DNA from: Terriglobia bacterium
Lineage (GTDB): Bacteria > Acidobacteriota > Terriglobia > Bryobacterales > UBA6623
Reading direction: 5' to 3'
Assembly: GCA_009838515.1 (NCBI GenBank)
Contig: VXRL01000027.1
Coordinates: 53,998 to 117,997, forward strand
Length of the DNA stretch: 64,000 bases
The notes beneath the pieces are model-generated. The model was not told the DNA's origin. It saw only the letters and a list, made by a program, of their open reading frames with translations, and ran no database searches. This document shows positions 25,443 to 34,610 of this stretch, piece by piece. A program made the translations under genes and the position numbers. Position 1 is the stretch's first letter, and each line of letters begins with the position of its first letter.

Positions 25443-26092
25443 AGCTCTCGGATCGCGATATTCCGGAAGCGGTGCTCCAAGCCGGGACTGCAGCGATCCC
25501 CGCCGTGGACCTGCACGGCGATGGCTCCTTCGGTGGCACCCTGCGGCAGGCGGTTCTCGGTGTCCTTGAAGTCCGTGATTTTCGAGCCGTTGAGCCAGAC
25601 TTCGATGTGGGGAGCCTCGCCTTGGATGCGGGCGCGCAGGGAATTCCAATCATCCTTCTTCCACACCCTCTCCCAGCCATCCGAGCGGTGCTCGCCGAGG
25701 CTCTCCAATTGCTCCCCGAAGACGCCCCCGAGGTCCCCCCCGGCGAGGTAGTCGAGCATGACTTGGTAAGCCTGCCCGCTGCCGGTGGAGCGCAGGAACA
25801 TGCCACCATCGCAGCCGAAATCGGGCTTGATTTCCAAGTAGACTTCAAAGTCGCCGAACTTCTCGTCCGTCAGCAGGATGCCGCCGTTGCCTTCCCGATC
25901 CTGCTTGCCGACCAGTGCACCTTCAAACACGCGCCACTCCTTTGTGTCGCCGTGATGGTTGGTCAGGCTCATGTGCCAGCCGGCAAGGTTCTGGCCGTTG
26001 AAAATCGGCCGGAATCCTTCCGGCGCTTCCGCGCCGAGCGAACACGGCAGCAAGGCCAAGAGCAAGGGTGCGCGAGACGTCCATCCAATCAT
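25439..26092 (-). CDS. Secreted DUF1080 protein (3-keto-disaccharide hydrolase family)
   Basis: The 217-residue protein has a signal peptide (about 1-21) and one DUF1080 concanavalin-like beta-sandwich: FRPIFNGQNLAGWHM, GILLTDEKFGDFEVYLEIK, GGMFLRS and EVWLNGSKITDFKD. Characterised relatives hydrolyse 3-keto-glycosides. A second family member lies at 49610-50431. Its stop overlaps that of the membrane protein gene through a shared CTAG. Confidence 0.85.
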   Translation of the reverse strand: MIGWTSRAPLLLALLPCSLGAEAPEGFRPIFNGQNLAGWHMSLTNHHGDTKEWRVFEGALVGKQDREGNGGILLTDEKFGDFEVYLEIKPDFGCDGGMFLRSTGSGQAYQVMLDYLAGGDLGGVFGEQLESLGEHRSDGWERVWKKDDWNSLRARIQGEAPHIEVWLNGSKITDFKDTENRLPQGATEGAIAVQVHGGDRCSPGLEHRFRNIAIREL

Positions 26093-26226
26093 CTTCCCGG
26101 CCAGCGTAGCATTTTCCCGGGAAGCTTCCGCCGGCCCGCTCGCCCGTCCCTGAGAAGGAGAGCCGCGAGCACGACCCCGTATACTTGATTAACTCGGCCG
26201 AGTGCCGAAAGAGGGGATCGCGAGCA

Positions 26227-26559
26227 ATGGACGGATACTATGATCCAGACGACCTGCCCCGCTTTGCCGAGATGGGCAATGACGCGCCGGAACTGTGGGA
26301 CAAGTTCAACTCTTGGTACGGGGCTGTCTTTCAACCCGGCGCGCTGAGCGAGCGCGAGAAGAACCTGATCGCCTTGGCGGTGGCCCACGCCGTGCAGTGT
26401 CCCTACTGCATCGACGCGTACACGCAGGGCTGCCTTGAACAGGGCTCCAACCTGGAACAGATGACCGAGGCCGTGCATGTGGCCTCGGCGATCAAGGGAG
26501 GATCCGCGCTGGTGCACGGCTTGCAAATGCGCAACATAGCCTCCAAGATCAGCATGTAG
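26227..26559 (+). CDS. Peroxidase-like CMD-family protein paired with ArsS
   Basis: The 110-residue protein has the AhpD/carboxymuconolactone decarboxylase fold, with the redox pair Cys58-Cys61 in VQCPYCIDAYTQGCLEQG and the proton-relay His nearby (AVAHAVQC). Together with the next gene, seven bases downstream, it matches the small peroxidase-like proteins that accompany ArsS-type radical SAM enzymes in arsenosugar-related loci. A TATACT at 26180-26185 could be its -10 element. The start at 26227 fits the family start DGYYDPDDLPRF; an in-frame start 42 bases upstream is less likely. Confidence 0.85.
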   Translation: MDGYYDPDDLPRFAEMGNDAPELWDKFNSWYGAVFQPGALSEREKNLIALAVAHAVQCPYCIDAYTQGCLEQGSNLEQMTEAVHVASAIKGGSALVHGLQMRNIASKISM

Positions 26560-26565
26560 CGATCC

Positions 26566-27612
26566 GTGGCAAGTTCCCTTCCAGCAGAGCGTCGCCCGTC
26601 CGTGGAGACCGACCGGCAGTTCTCCATCGTGCAACTGGACGCCGAAGCGGCTTTCGAGCCGTTCGACTCCCGCCTAGCCCGAGCGGGCGTCGGACCGCTA
26701 GTCGCAGGAGGCATAGACGTCGTCCAGATCAATGTCGGCAAGTTTTGCAACCAGACCTGCAAGCACTGCCATGTCGATGCAGGCCCGGATCGCACGCTAG
26801 AGAACATGTCGCGGGAGACGTTCGAGCTGTGCCTCGACGCGATCGAGCGAATCGGCCAGCCCTCCGTGGACCTGACAGGGGGAGCGCCCGAATTGAACCC
26901 AAGCTTCCGCTGGTTCGTCGAGCAAGTTCGCGGGCTGGGCTGCCGGGTGATTGACCGCTGCAATCTGACCGTGCTGGTGATGCGTTCGCAGGCCGACCTG
27001 GCGGCCTTCCTAGCCCGGCACAGCGTCCAGATCGTTGCCAGCCTGCCATACTTTCTCGGCAGCCGGACCGACGCCCAGCGCGGCGACGGCGTGTTCGACA
27101 AGTCCATCCTGGGCCTGCGCAGGCTCAACGAGCTAGGCTACGGCAAGCCTGGCAGCGGATTAGAACTGAATCTGGTCTACAACCCCACCGGGGCCTTCTT
27201 GCCGCCGGACCAAGACGCCATCGAGGCCGATTTCCGACGAGAGCTCAGCACGCGCCACCAAGTCGAGTTCAACTCGCTGTACACGATCACGAACATGCCC
27301 ATTGGCCGCTATCGCGACTACCTGGTCCGCAGCGGCAACCACAGGCGCTACATGGAGCAGCTGTTCAATGCGTTCAATCCGGCCGCCGCGATGGGGGTGA
27401 TGTGTCGATCGATGATCTCGGTGGGCTGGGACGGGCGTCTCTACGACTGTGATTTCAACCAGATGCTGGAACTGGAAGTAGGGTTCGGAGCGCCGCAGCA
27501 TATTCGCGATTTTGACCCGGAGCGGCTCGCGGCCAGGCGAATCGTCAGCGGGCAGCACTGCTACGGCTGCACTGCCGGCTCAGGCTCGAGTTGCGGTGGC
27601 CGGATCTCCTGA
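26566..27612 (+). CDS. arsS: Arsenosugar-type radical SAM protein
   Basis: This 348-residue radical SAM enzyme has the cluster motif CNQTCKHC (Cys61, Cys65, Cys68) followed by HVDAGPDRTLENM, then DLTGGAPELNP, a typical SAM-binding region. The C-terminal half ends in the Cys-rich tail HCYGCTAGSGSSCGG (Cys332, Cys335, Cys343), where some relatives have selenocysteine. This layout matches ArsS, which installs the deoxyadenosyl group from SAM on dimethylarsinous acid. Residue 343 is cysteine here, so no selenocysteine is needed. No arsM methyltransferase gene is in the window. The start is GTG at 26566. Confidence 0.88.
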   Translation: MASSLPAERRPSVETDRQFSIVQLDAEAAFEPFDSRLARAGVGPLVAGGIDVVQINVGKFCNQTCKHCHVDAGPDRTLENMSRETFELCLDAIERIGQPSVDLTGGAPELNPSFRWFVEQVRGLGCRVIDRCNLTVLVMRSQADLAAFLARHSVQIVASLPYFLGSRTDAQRGDGVFDKSILGLRRLNELGYGKPGSGLELNLVYNPTGAFLPPDQDAIEADFRRELSTRHQVEFNSLYTITNMPIGRYRDYLVRSGNHRRYMEQLFNAFNPAAAMGVMCRSMISVGWDGRLYDCDFNQMLELEVGFGAPQHIRDFDPERLAARRIVSGQHCYGCTAGSGSSCGGRIS

Positions 27613-27707
27613 GCAGGCCGCCACGACTCGATCTTCCGGCCCCGCGGGCCCTGATGTACACTGGGGTGTCTGGCGCCGTTCGCCGGTCGCACAGAAGGAA
27701 CACTGAC

Positions 27708-28412
27708 ATGCTCATCAAGCTAGCCCTTCTCCTGATCATGGCCGCAGTGACGTTGCTGCTAGCCGGCTGTGGCGGCGGCGACGCACCGCCCGAAACTGCA
27801 CCGCCGGAAGAGCCCGCCGAGGCCCGAGAGGCCCCGGCCGCGCCGGAGCCCGCACCAGAACCTGAGCCGGAAGCGAAGGCCGAGCCCGAGCCAGCGCCGC
27901 CGGAAGAGCCTGCCGGGCCCCCGCGGGTCCGGCTGGAAACCGACAAGGGCACGCTGGTCTTGGAGCTATATCCTGATCGCGCGCCAGAAACGGTGGCCAA
28001 CTTCCTGCAGTACGTCGATGACGGGTTCTATGACGGCACGATCTTTCACCGCGTGATCCCCAACTTCATGATCCAAGGGGGAGGGTTCGTTCCGGGCATG
28101 CAAGAAAAGCCGACGCGGCCGCCGATCAAGAACGAGTCCGGCTCGATGGCGAACACCAAGTACACGGTGGCCATGGCGAGAACTCCCAATCCGCACAGTG
28201 CGTCGGCGCAGTTCTTTATCAACCACCAGACCAACCAATTCCTCGACAAGGAAAACGCGCGCGATGGCTGGGGCTACTGCGTGTTCGGCAAGGTGGTCGA
28301 CGGCACGGACGTGATAGAAGCCATCGCGCAGGTGGCGACTGGAAGCCAGATGGGACACCAAGACGTCCCGCTGACGCCGGTGGTCATCAAGTCGGCCCGG
28401 CGCACCGGCTAA
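27708..28412 (+). CDS. Lipoprotein cyclophilin-type peptidyl-prolyl isomerase
   Basis: The 234-residue product begins with a lipoprotein signal (LLLAGC, Cys21 as the lipid site). A Pro/Glu/Ala-rich linker (about 26-70) is followed by a cyclophilin domain: LVLELYPDRAPETVANFLQY, GTIFHRVIPNFMIQGGG, MARTPNPHSASAQFFI and GYCVFGKVVDGTDVIEAI. Catalytic Arg and Phe/Gln equivalents (FHRV, MIQGG) are kept. It is probably a periplasmic folding catalyst tethered to a membrane. The ATG at 27708 has a GAAGGAA ribosome site. Confidence 0.92.
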   Translation: MLIKLALLLIMAAVTLLLAGCGGGDAPPETAPPEEPAEAREAPAAPEPAPEPEPEAKAEPEPAPPEEPAGPPRVRLETDKGTLVLELYPDRAPETVANFLQYVDDGFYDGTIFHRVIPNFMIQGGGFVPGMQEKPTRPPIKNESGSMANTKYTVAMARTPNPHSASAQFFINHQTNQFLDKENARDGWGYCVFGKVVDGTDVIEAIAQVATGSQMGHQDVPLTPVVIKSARRTG

Positions 28413-28539
28413 CCGAGCGAGCTTCGAGCCCGGAGCCGTTCCGGCCCATGCAGCTCCGGGCTGGATGGGGCACGCCCTAGCTTGGCCTCGTCCCGCGCAA
28501 CGCTCGTGCGCCGCGCCGGTCCGAGTCCTCTTCAAGCGA

Positions 28540-29802
28540 TCAATCGCGCCGCTTGCGAGGCAGCAGCCCGATCGCCACAGCCCCCAGCGCCGCTAGGCCG
28601 AACACAGCCCACAGCGCCTGCGAATATCCCGCCAAGCGACCCGCTAGCACGGCGATGAAGCGAGGTGTCCAGAACTGCAGGATCGTGTCGCTCGGCAGGA
28701 TCGCGGACATGGCCTTGCCCAGCGAGCGCAAGCCGAACTGGTCCGCAGCCATCAGCGGGATCAGCATGTAGTCCGCGCCCATCGCGAGGCCAAACACGAT
28801 CGCAAACACGAAAACCATGTTGGGCTGCTCCGGCGTCACCAGGAATAGCAAAGGAATGGCGAGGGCCACGATGATGTAGGTGGCCAGCATCACATACTTG
28901 CGCGGCAGCTTGTCAGCGAGCCAACCAGCAAGCAGCCGGCCCGAGATGCTAGATAACAGATACGTATAGGAAGCCCTTGCCCAAACATTGTCCCTGGCAA
29001 CCTGGTCGGTGAACCCCTGTTCTTCGTAGACGAACTTCATCAGAAAGTTGACGGCGGCGATCGACCCGATCGAGGCCGCGCTGCCTATCAGTAGCAACCA
29101 GAACGAGGAACGGCGGGAAAGTTCGCCAAAGGTCTTTGTAGGCTCTGGCTCGTCCAGCTTCTCGACCGTGGCAGCTCCCTCGACATCCCCCGCGCTTTGC
29201 GCGCCATCGGGCAGCTGCCCCATGTCTTCGGGCTTGTCGCGGATCACGAAGAACGCCAGCGGCCACGCGATCATCATCAGAAAGCTCAATGCCCGGAGCG
29301 CGTCAGTATAGTGGTCCAACGTTCTGGTCAGGTAAGGCGTGAGCAGGTTACATGCCGCACCGATCACGGCCACGCCAACATATGCGATCCCCATGGCCAT
29401 GCCGCGACGGCGCTTGTACCAGTTCGAGATGATGACTTGGTGCGGAATCGGACCTGACAAGAAGTATCCCGCCATGTACAAGCACCACGCGGCGTAGTAC
29501 TCGTACTCGTTGCCGCTCAGCCGGCCGAACCACTGGAACGAGAGGAACGTCAGGAACGTGCCGATCAGGATCAGCTTGCGCGGCGAGGTCTTGGGCACGA
29601 TCACCGGGCCGATCCAGATGGTCAGCAGCACGGCGATCGGCGCGCCCAGCGTCACCAGTTCCACCGGCCACGAGTGGCCGTCGCGGAAGTAGTCGAAGAA
29701 GAAGGCGATGTTGTAGTAGGGAAATCCCGTGGACAGGCCGAACGTAACGAAGCAACTGGCAATGATCCACGGGCCGAAAAATTTCTTGCTGGACGGTTCC
29801 AT
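28540..29802 (-). CDS. MFS transporter, monocarboxylate/oxalate-formate type
   Basis: From the ATG at 29802 (GGAGG ribosome site) the protein has 420 residues and twelve predicted membrane segments. The segment SGPIPHQVIISNWYKRRRGMAMGIAYVG is the MFS motif region characteristic of the oxalate:formate antiporter and monocarboxylate transporter group. A charged cytoplasmic loop (about 195-235) separates the two halves. The substrate is likely a small carboxylate but cannot be named. It diverges from the AI-2E gene, with about 145 bases between. Confidence 0.82.
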   Translation of the reverse strand: MEPSSKKFFGPWIIASCFVTFGLSTGFPYYNIAFFFDYFRDGHSWPVELVTLGAPIAVLLTIWIGPVIVPKTSPRKLILIGTFLTFLSFQWFGRLSGNEYEYYAAWCLYMAGYFLSGPIPHQVIISNWYKRRRGMAMGIAYVGVAVIGAACNLLTPYLTRTLDHYTDALRALSFLMMIAWPLAFFVIRDKPEDMGQLPDGAQSAGDVEGAATVEKLDEPEPTKTFGELSRRSSFWLLLIGSAASIGSIAAVNFLMKFVYEEQGFTDQVARDNVWARASYTYLLSSISGRLLAGWLADKLPRKYVMLATYIIVALAIPLLFLVTPEQPNMVFVFAIVFGLAMGADYMLIPLMAADQFGLRSLGKAMSAILPSDTILQFWTPRFIAVLAGRLAGYSQALWAVFGLAALGAVAIGLLPRKRRD

Positions 29803-29947
29803 GTAGTTCTCGCCTCCGAGCGAACTAGCCAGTGTATCCGATACGGCCGGCAGCGGTTGCGATCCGCGCCATGCGCTGGGGTTATGCTGAGATTGTAGCC
29901 GCTGCCTGCCTTTGCGTCGGGGGTCATGCGCTGCGGCAAGATCGACC

Positions 29948-30997
29948 GTGCAAGAACGCGGCCCCAGTATTTCGAACACGCTGCTCGCCCTGGCGGCATT
30001 CGTCGTCGTCGCCGCGGGCATCAAGCTCGCAGCGGTGATCGTGGTCCCGTTCTTGCTCTCGGTCTTTCTCGCCATATTGGCCGGGCCGCCGGTGTTCTGG
30101 CTGCACCAGCACGGTGTGCCCCGCTGGCTGGCAATCCTGACGGTGATTCTCAGCATCGGCGGCGCTGTGGGCATGGTCGGCCTGCTCGCGGCGGCCTCGC
30201 TCAGCGATTTCGCAAACAGTCTGCCGGGCTACCAAGCGCGCCTGCTGAGCGCTTGGGAACAGGCGCTGGTGAGCTTGGAAGACTGGCTGGCGAGGATTGG
30301 CATCCAGCAGATTTCGGACAGCGTGTGGGATCAATCGGATCTGAATCGGATCTTCGGTACGACGGCCCAGTTCGCCGGAGCGACCCTGCTGCAGTTCGGG
30401 AACATCGTCACCAAGGCGCTGGTGGCCGTGCTGACCGTGACGTTCATGCTGTTGGAGGCGTTCCGGCTGCCCAAGAAGCTCCAGCCGCTGCTGGAGCAGT
30501 CCGGCCGGACCTGGGGGCACTTTGAAGCGTTCGCGAGATCGGTGCAGAAGTACCTCGCCATCAAGACGCTGACCAGCCTGGCAACCGGGATCGCGATCAC
30601 GCTGTGGGTCTGGATACTGGGCGTAGACTACCCGATCTTCTGGGGCCTGCTAGGTTTCCTGCTCAATTTCATCCCCAACATCGGCTCCTTCATCGCCGCG
30701 ATTCCGGCCGTGTTAATGGCCGCAGTGCAGTATGGCGGGGGCACCGCATTCGTCGTTGCCTTGGGCTATGTCGGGATCAACGTCATCATCGGCGGCCTGG
30801 TCGAGCCGCAGTTCATGGGGGATGGCGTCGGCTTGTCGCCGCTGGTGGTGTTCATGTCGTTGGTGTTCTGGGGCTTCCTGCTCGGCCCGGTCGGCATGCT
30901 GCTCTCCACGCCGCTGACCATCAGCGTGAAGCTGGCGCTGGAGGGCTACCCGGACGCTCGCTGGATCGCCACCCTGATTGATTCGGGTAAGACCTGA
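29948..30997 (+). CDS. AI-2E/PerM-family membrane protein
   Basis: This protein of about 350 residues belongs to the PerM/TqsA (AI-2E transporter) family. It has paired N-terminal membrane helices, a helical soluble insert (about 95-155), then a C-terminal set with the signature FLLNFIPNIGSFIAAIPAVL and the closing FWGFLLGPVGMLLSTPL. Members export autoinducer-2, sodium or other small solutes. GTG at 29948 is taken as the start; an alternative TTG lies at 29912. No luxS is visible here. Confidence 0.85.
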   Translation: MQERGPSISNTLLALAAFVVVAAGIKLAAVIVVPFLLSVFLAILAGPPVFWLHQHGVPRWLAILTVILSIGGAVGMVGLLAAASLSDFANSLPGYQARLLSAWEQALVSLEDWLARIGIQQISDSVWDQSDLNRIFGTTAQFAGATLLQFGNIVTKALVAVLTVTFMLLEAFRLPKKLQPLLEQSGRTWGHFEAFARSVQKYLAIKTLTSLATGIAITLWVWILGVDYPIFWGLLGFLLNFIPNIGSFIAAIPAVLMAAVQYGGGTAFVVALGYVGINVIIGGLVEPQFMGDGVGLSPLVVFMSLVFWGFLLGPVGMLLSTPLTISVKLALEGYPDARWIATLIDSGKT

Positions 30998-31065
30998 TTG
31001 CCGCCCCGAGGAGAGCGGAAGCGACGGCGGCTCTGTCGGGTACAATTGTTGCGGAATCCACGCAG

Positions 31066-33048
31066 ATGAGACTCGTAGCCGCGACATTGGTGCTAGCGAT
31101 GCCGCTGACGTTGGCGGCGGCCGAGTACAGCGACAGCGAGCGCAGCTTCTGGTCGTTCCAGCCGCGCCAAGCTGCCGTCCCGCCGGCCCTTGACTCCGAC
31201 TGGGTTTCGAGCCCTGTCGACGCCTTCGTCTGGAACCGGCTCGCGGCTGAGGGACTGCGTCCAGCGCCCGAGGCCGGGCGCGCCGCGCTAGCTCGCCGAG
31301 CGTACTTTGACGCCACCGGCTTGCCGCCCACGCCCGCAGAGTTGCAGGCTTTTGTCAGCGACCGATCGCCCGGCGCGTGGGAGAGGCTTGTGGGCCGCCT
31401 GATGTCCAGCCCCCGCTGGGGCGAGCGCGCCGCCCAGCGCTGGCTGGACGTGGTGCGATTCGCGGAGACCGAAGGGTTCGAATACGACCGCTACCTGCCC
31501 GGACTGTGGCGCTACCGCGACTATGTGATCGAGTCGTTCAACCGCGACAAGCCTCTGGACCGCTTCATCGCCGAGCAACTCGCCGGCGACGAGATAGCCG
31601 CGGACGGGCCGCAATCGCACGCGGATCGAGAACTGCTCGCCGCAGCAGGATTCCACCGCCTCGGGCCAGTCCGCCGCAACGCCGGCAACCAAGAGGTGGC
31701 CTCGAGCCGCAACGAAGTCCTCACCGAGCGGACCGATATCGTCGGGACGGCGATTCTCGGCCTGACCGTGGGCTGCGCGCGCTGTCACGACCACATGTTC
31801 GACCCGATCCGCCAGGTTGACTACTACCGGTTGCAAGCGTACTTCGGCGCGTCGCGCGAAGCGAACGTGGTGTTCGATTCGGACTCCACCATTGAAGACT
31901 GGCAAAAGGCGACCAAGGAAATCGCCACGAAGATGAAATCCCTGCGCGGGGAGATCAAGCTGGCCGAGGGCGAGGAGCGACTGCGACTGCAAGCCGAGCA
32001 TGACGCCCTCGAGTCGCAATTGCCGGAGCCGCCGCCGACCCTGGCCACGGTGCGGAACGATTCCGAGGACCGCAACCAGGTTCGCCTGCTTGACCGGGGC
32101 GACCACACCAAGCCGCTCCAGCCGGTCGACCCCCGCCCCTTGGGGGTGCTGCTTCCCGAAGACGCCCCGACGCTCCCTCCGGACGTAGAGGATCCGCGCA
32201 CGCGTCTGGCCGGGTGGATCACGTCTCCCGGACATCCCCTGACCGCGCGCGTGGCGGTCAACCGAATCTGGCAGGGCTACTTCGGCCGGGGGATCGTCGA
32301 CACCCCGAACGATTTCGGCGCCATGGGCGGACGCCCCAGCCATCCGGCTCTGCTCGACTACCTCGCCAACGAACTCGTCGAGTCCGGTTGGAGCATGAAG
32401 CACGTGCATCGGCTGATCCTCACCAGCAGCGCGTACCGGCAAGCCTCTCACAACCCGGCCCAAGAAGAGCGCGGAATGGAGCGGGACGCGTCCAATCGCC
32501 TCCTGTGGCACGGCCCGCGCCGCCGCCTAGGCGCCGAGGAAGTGCGCGATGCAATGCTCGCCGCCGCTGGAGAGCTCAATCTCGCATACGGCGGCAAGAG
32601 CGTCATGCTGCCCGTAGAGGACGCCTTGGTGGATCTCTTGTACGACCCGACCCAGTGGCGCGTGCCCGCCGACCAAGCCCAGCACCGCCGCCGATCGATC
32701 TACCTGCTCGCGAAGCGCAATCTGCGCCTGCCCTTCATGGAAGTGTTCGACCAGCCGGCACTGCTCACAAGCTGCGCCCGCAGGGAGTCGAGCACCCACG
32801 CGCCCCAATCGCTGGAACTGCTCAACGGCCCGATCTCGAACGAGCTTGCCGCGCGGTTCGCGGGGCGGCTCGACCGGGAAGCCGGTCGCGACCTAGACAG
32901 CATTGTTAGCCAGGCGTACCTGCTTGCCGCCGGAAGACCTCCGACCGAGGACGAGGCGCTGATCGCGCGCGACTTCCTCGCCGACAATTCGCTGCGCGAG
33001 TTCGCCTTGGCCATGTTCAACCTCAATTCGTTCCTGTACTTGAACTGA
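31066..33048 (+). CDS. Secreted DUF1549/DUF1553 protein
   Basis: This 660-residue secreted protein (signal peptide about 1-19) has DUF1549 (about 45-250) with the CARCHDHMFDPI motif (Cys237, Cys240, His241), then DUF1553 (about 385-635) with PSHPALLDYLANEL and HRLILTSSAYRQAS. The CxxCH could bind haem c. An N-terminal cytochrome domain found in many planctomycete members is missing. Such proteins accompany sulfatases and DUF1501 proteins, but no DUF1501 gene is adjacent. A TACAAT at 31041-31046 gives a very short leader. The role is unknown; polysaccharide breakdown is suspected. Confidence 0.85.
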   Translation: MRLVAATLVLAMPLTLAAAEYSDSERSFWSFQPRQAAVPPALDSDWVSSPVDAFVWNRLAAEGLRPAPEAGRAALARRAYFDATGLPPTPAELQAFVSDRSPGAWERLVGRLMSSPRWGERAAQRWLDVVRFAETEGFEYDRYLPGLWRYRDYVIESFNRDKPLDRFIAEQLAGDEIAADGPQSHADRELLAAAGFHRLGPVRRNAGNQEVASSRNEVLTERTDIVGTAILGLTVGCARCHDHMFDPIRQVDYYRLQAYFGASREANVVFDSDSTIEDWQKATKEIATKMKSLRGEIKLAEGEERLRLQAEHDALESQLPEPPPTLATVRNDSEDRNQVRLLDRGDHTKPLQPVDPRPLGVLLPEDAPTLPPDVEDPRTRLAGWITSPGHPLTARVAVNRIWQGYFGRGIVDTPNDFGAMGGRPSHPALLDYLANELVESGWSMKHVHRLILTSSAYRQASHNPAQEERGMERDASNRLLWHGPRRRLGAEEVRDAMLAAAGELNLAYGGKSVMLPVEDALVDLLYDPTQWRVPADQAQHRRRSIYLLAKRNLRLPFMEVFDQPALLTSCARRESSTHAPQSLELLNGPISNELAARFAGRLDREAGRDLDSIVSQAYLLAAGRPPTEDEALIARDFLADNSLREFALAMFNLNSFLYLN

Positions 33049-33089
33049 TCCGGGCGCACGGTAGATCCAGTTCTAGGCCACATCCCTCT

Positions 33090-34610
33090 GTGTTCCGCAA
33101 GATCCTGGTAGCCAACCGCGGCGAGATAGCGGTGCGGATAATCCGCACCTGCCGCGAGATGGGCATCGCGACCGTCGCGATCTATTCGGACGTCGACCGC
33201 GAAGCGAAGCATGTCCGATTGGCCGATGAGGCCTGCGCGGTCGGCTCGGCCCCCCCAGCGGAGAGCTACCTGAATATCGACCGAGTCTTGGACGCGGCCG
33301 GCTCGGCGGGAGCGGACGCCATCCACCCAGGCTACGGCTTCCTCAGCGAAAACGCGGAGTTTGCGCAGGCCTGCGAGCGCAAGAGAATCAAGTTCATTGG
33401 GCCGCCCGCAGCGGCAATTCGCTCCATGGGAATCAAGACCCGCGCCCGAGAGCTGATGTCGCAGGCCGGGGTCCCGGTCGTACCCGGTACCCCGGAAGCT
33501 ACGGATTCGGGCCAAGCCGCCGCCTTCGCCGGCCAGGTCGGCTACCCAGTCATGCTCAAGGCTTCTGCCGGCGGCGGCGGCAAGGGAATGCGCCTTGTCG
33601 AGTCGGCCGCGCAGCTCGAGAGCGCCTGGGAACAAGCGCGAGGCGAGGCCCTGGAAGCATTCGGTGACGCTGCAGTGTATGTGGAGAAAGCGATCCTCCG
33701 CCCGCACCATGTCGAAGTCCAGATTCTGGCCGACGAGCACGGGACCGTGATCCACCTGGGCGAGCGCGAATGCAGCTTGCAGCGGCGGCACCAGAAGGTG
33801 CTCGAAGAAAGCCCCTCGCCGCTGGTAGAAGCCAATCCCAGTGTCCGCGAACAGCTCTATTCGGCCGCCATCGCCGCAGCCAGCGCCATCGGCTACGCCA
33901 ACGCGGGCACGATCGAGTTCCTCATGGACCCCGACTGCCGCTTCTATTTTCTCGAGATGAACACCCGCCTGCAGGTCGAGCATCCCGTCACCGAATTGGT
34001 GACAGGGCTGGATCTCGTCAAGCGGCAGATCCGCGTCGCTGCCGGCGAGAGGCTTGGCTTGTCCCAAGAAGCGGTCCGATTTCGCGGCCACGCAATGGAA
34101 TGCCGCGTGTATGCGGAAGACGCCAGCGCCAACTTCATGCCTTCTCCCGGCCTGATCCGGCACATGGCAATGCCGGGCGGTCCCGGCATCCGTGTCGATT
34201 CCGGCGCAGACGAAGGCTGGACCGTCCCGATCCACTACGACCCATTGATCGCCAAGCTATGCGCTTGGGCGCCGACCAGGGCCGAAGCCATCGACAGGCT
34301 ACGCGGCGCACTGCGCGAGGCGACCATCAGCGGCATCGCCACGACCCTGGGGTTCTTTCGCGAATTGATGGAGGATCCGCAGTTCCAAGCCGGCGACATT
34401 GACACCGGCTTCCTGGCGCGTGGCATCGAACCGGCTGCGAGCGCCGCATCGGCCCCGTCGCTCGAGGCGCGCCTGGCAGCCATCCTCGCGGTGGTCCAAG
34501 CGGAGCAGGGACGCGCTTCCGATCAAGCCTCGGCGAGCCTGCAGCCAAGCTCGACGTGGAAACGCAACGGGCGAATCGAGAACATCGCGGCCCGAGGCAC
34601 GGATCGATGA
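33090..34610 (+). CDS. Biotin carboxylase subunit (acyl-CoA carboxylase alpha-type)
   Basis: The 506-residue protein carries the complete biotin carboxylase core: ILVANRGEIAVRIIRT, IHPGYGFLSENAEFA, the ATP-grasp glycine loop KASAGGGGKGMR, HHVEVQILAD, ERECSLQRRHQK, and the catalytic Glu/Arg segment LEMNTRLQVEHPVTE. It extends about 55 residues past the core, like propionyl- and methylcrotonyl-CoA carboxylase alpha chains, but the biotin domain is on the next gene (ATGA overlap). AccC of acetyl-CoA carboxylase is the other reading. No carboxyltransferase gene is in the window. The start is GTG at 33090. Confidence 0.88.
   Translation: MFRKILVANRGEIAVRIIRTCREMGIATVAIYSDVDREAKHVRLADEACAVGSAPPAESYLNIDRVLDAAGSAGADAIHPGYGFLSENAEFAQACERKRIKFIGPPAAAIRSMGIKTRARELMSQAGVPVVPGTPEATDSGQAAAFAGQVGYPVMLKASAGGGGKGMRLVESAAQLESAWEQARGEALEAFGDAAVYVEKAILRPHHVEVQILADEHGTVIHLGERECSLQRRHQKVLEESPSPLVEANPSVREQLYSAAIAAASAIGYANAGTIEFLMDPDCRFYFLEMNTRLQVEHPVTELVTGLDLVKRQIRVAAGERLGLSQEAVRFRGHAMECRVYAEDASANFMPSPGLIRHMAMPGGPGIRVDSGADEGWTVPIHYDPLIAKLCAWAPTRAEAIDRLRGALREATISGIATTLGFFRELMEDPQFQAGDIDTGFLARGIEPAASAASAPSLEARLAAILAVVQAEQGRASDQASASLQPSSTWKRNGRIENIAARGTDR

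Noticed and set aside
32700..34235. 511-residue open frame antisense to the DUF1553 and biotin carboxylase genes
   Set aside because: No domain recognised and it spans two well-supported genes on the other strand. Third-position GC explains the lack of stops.
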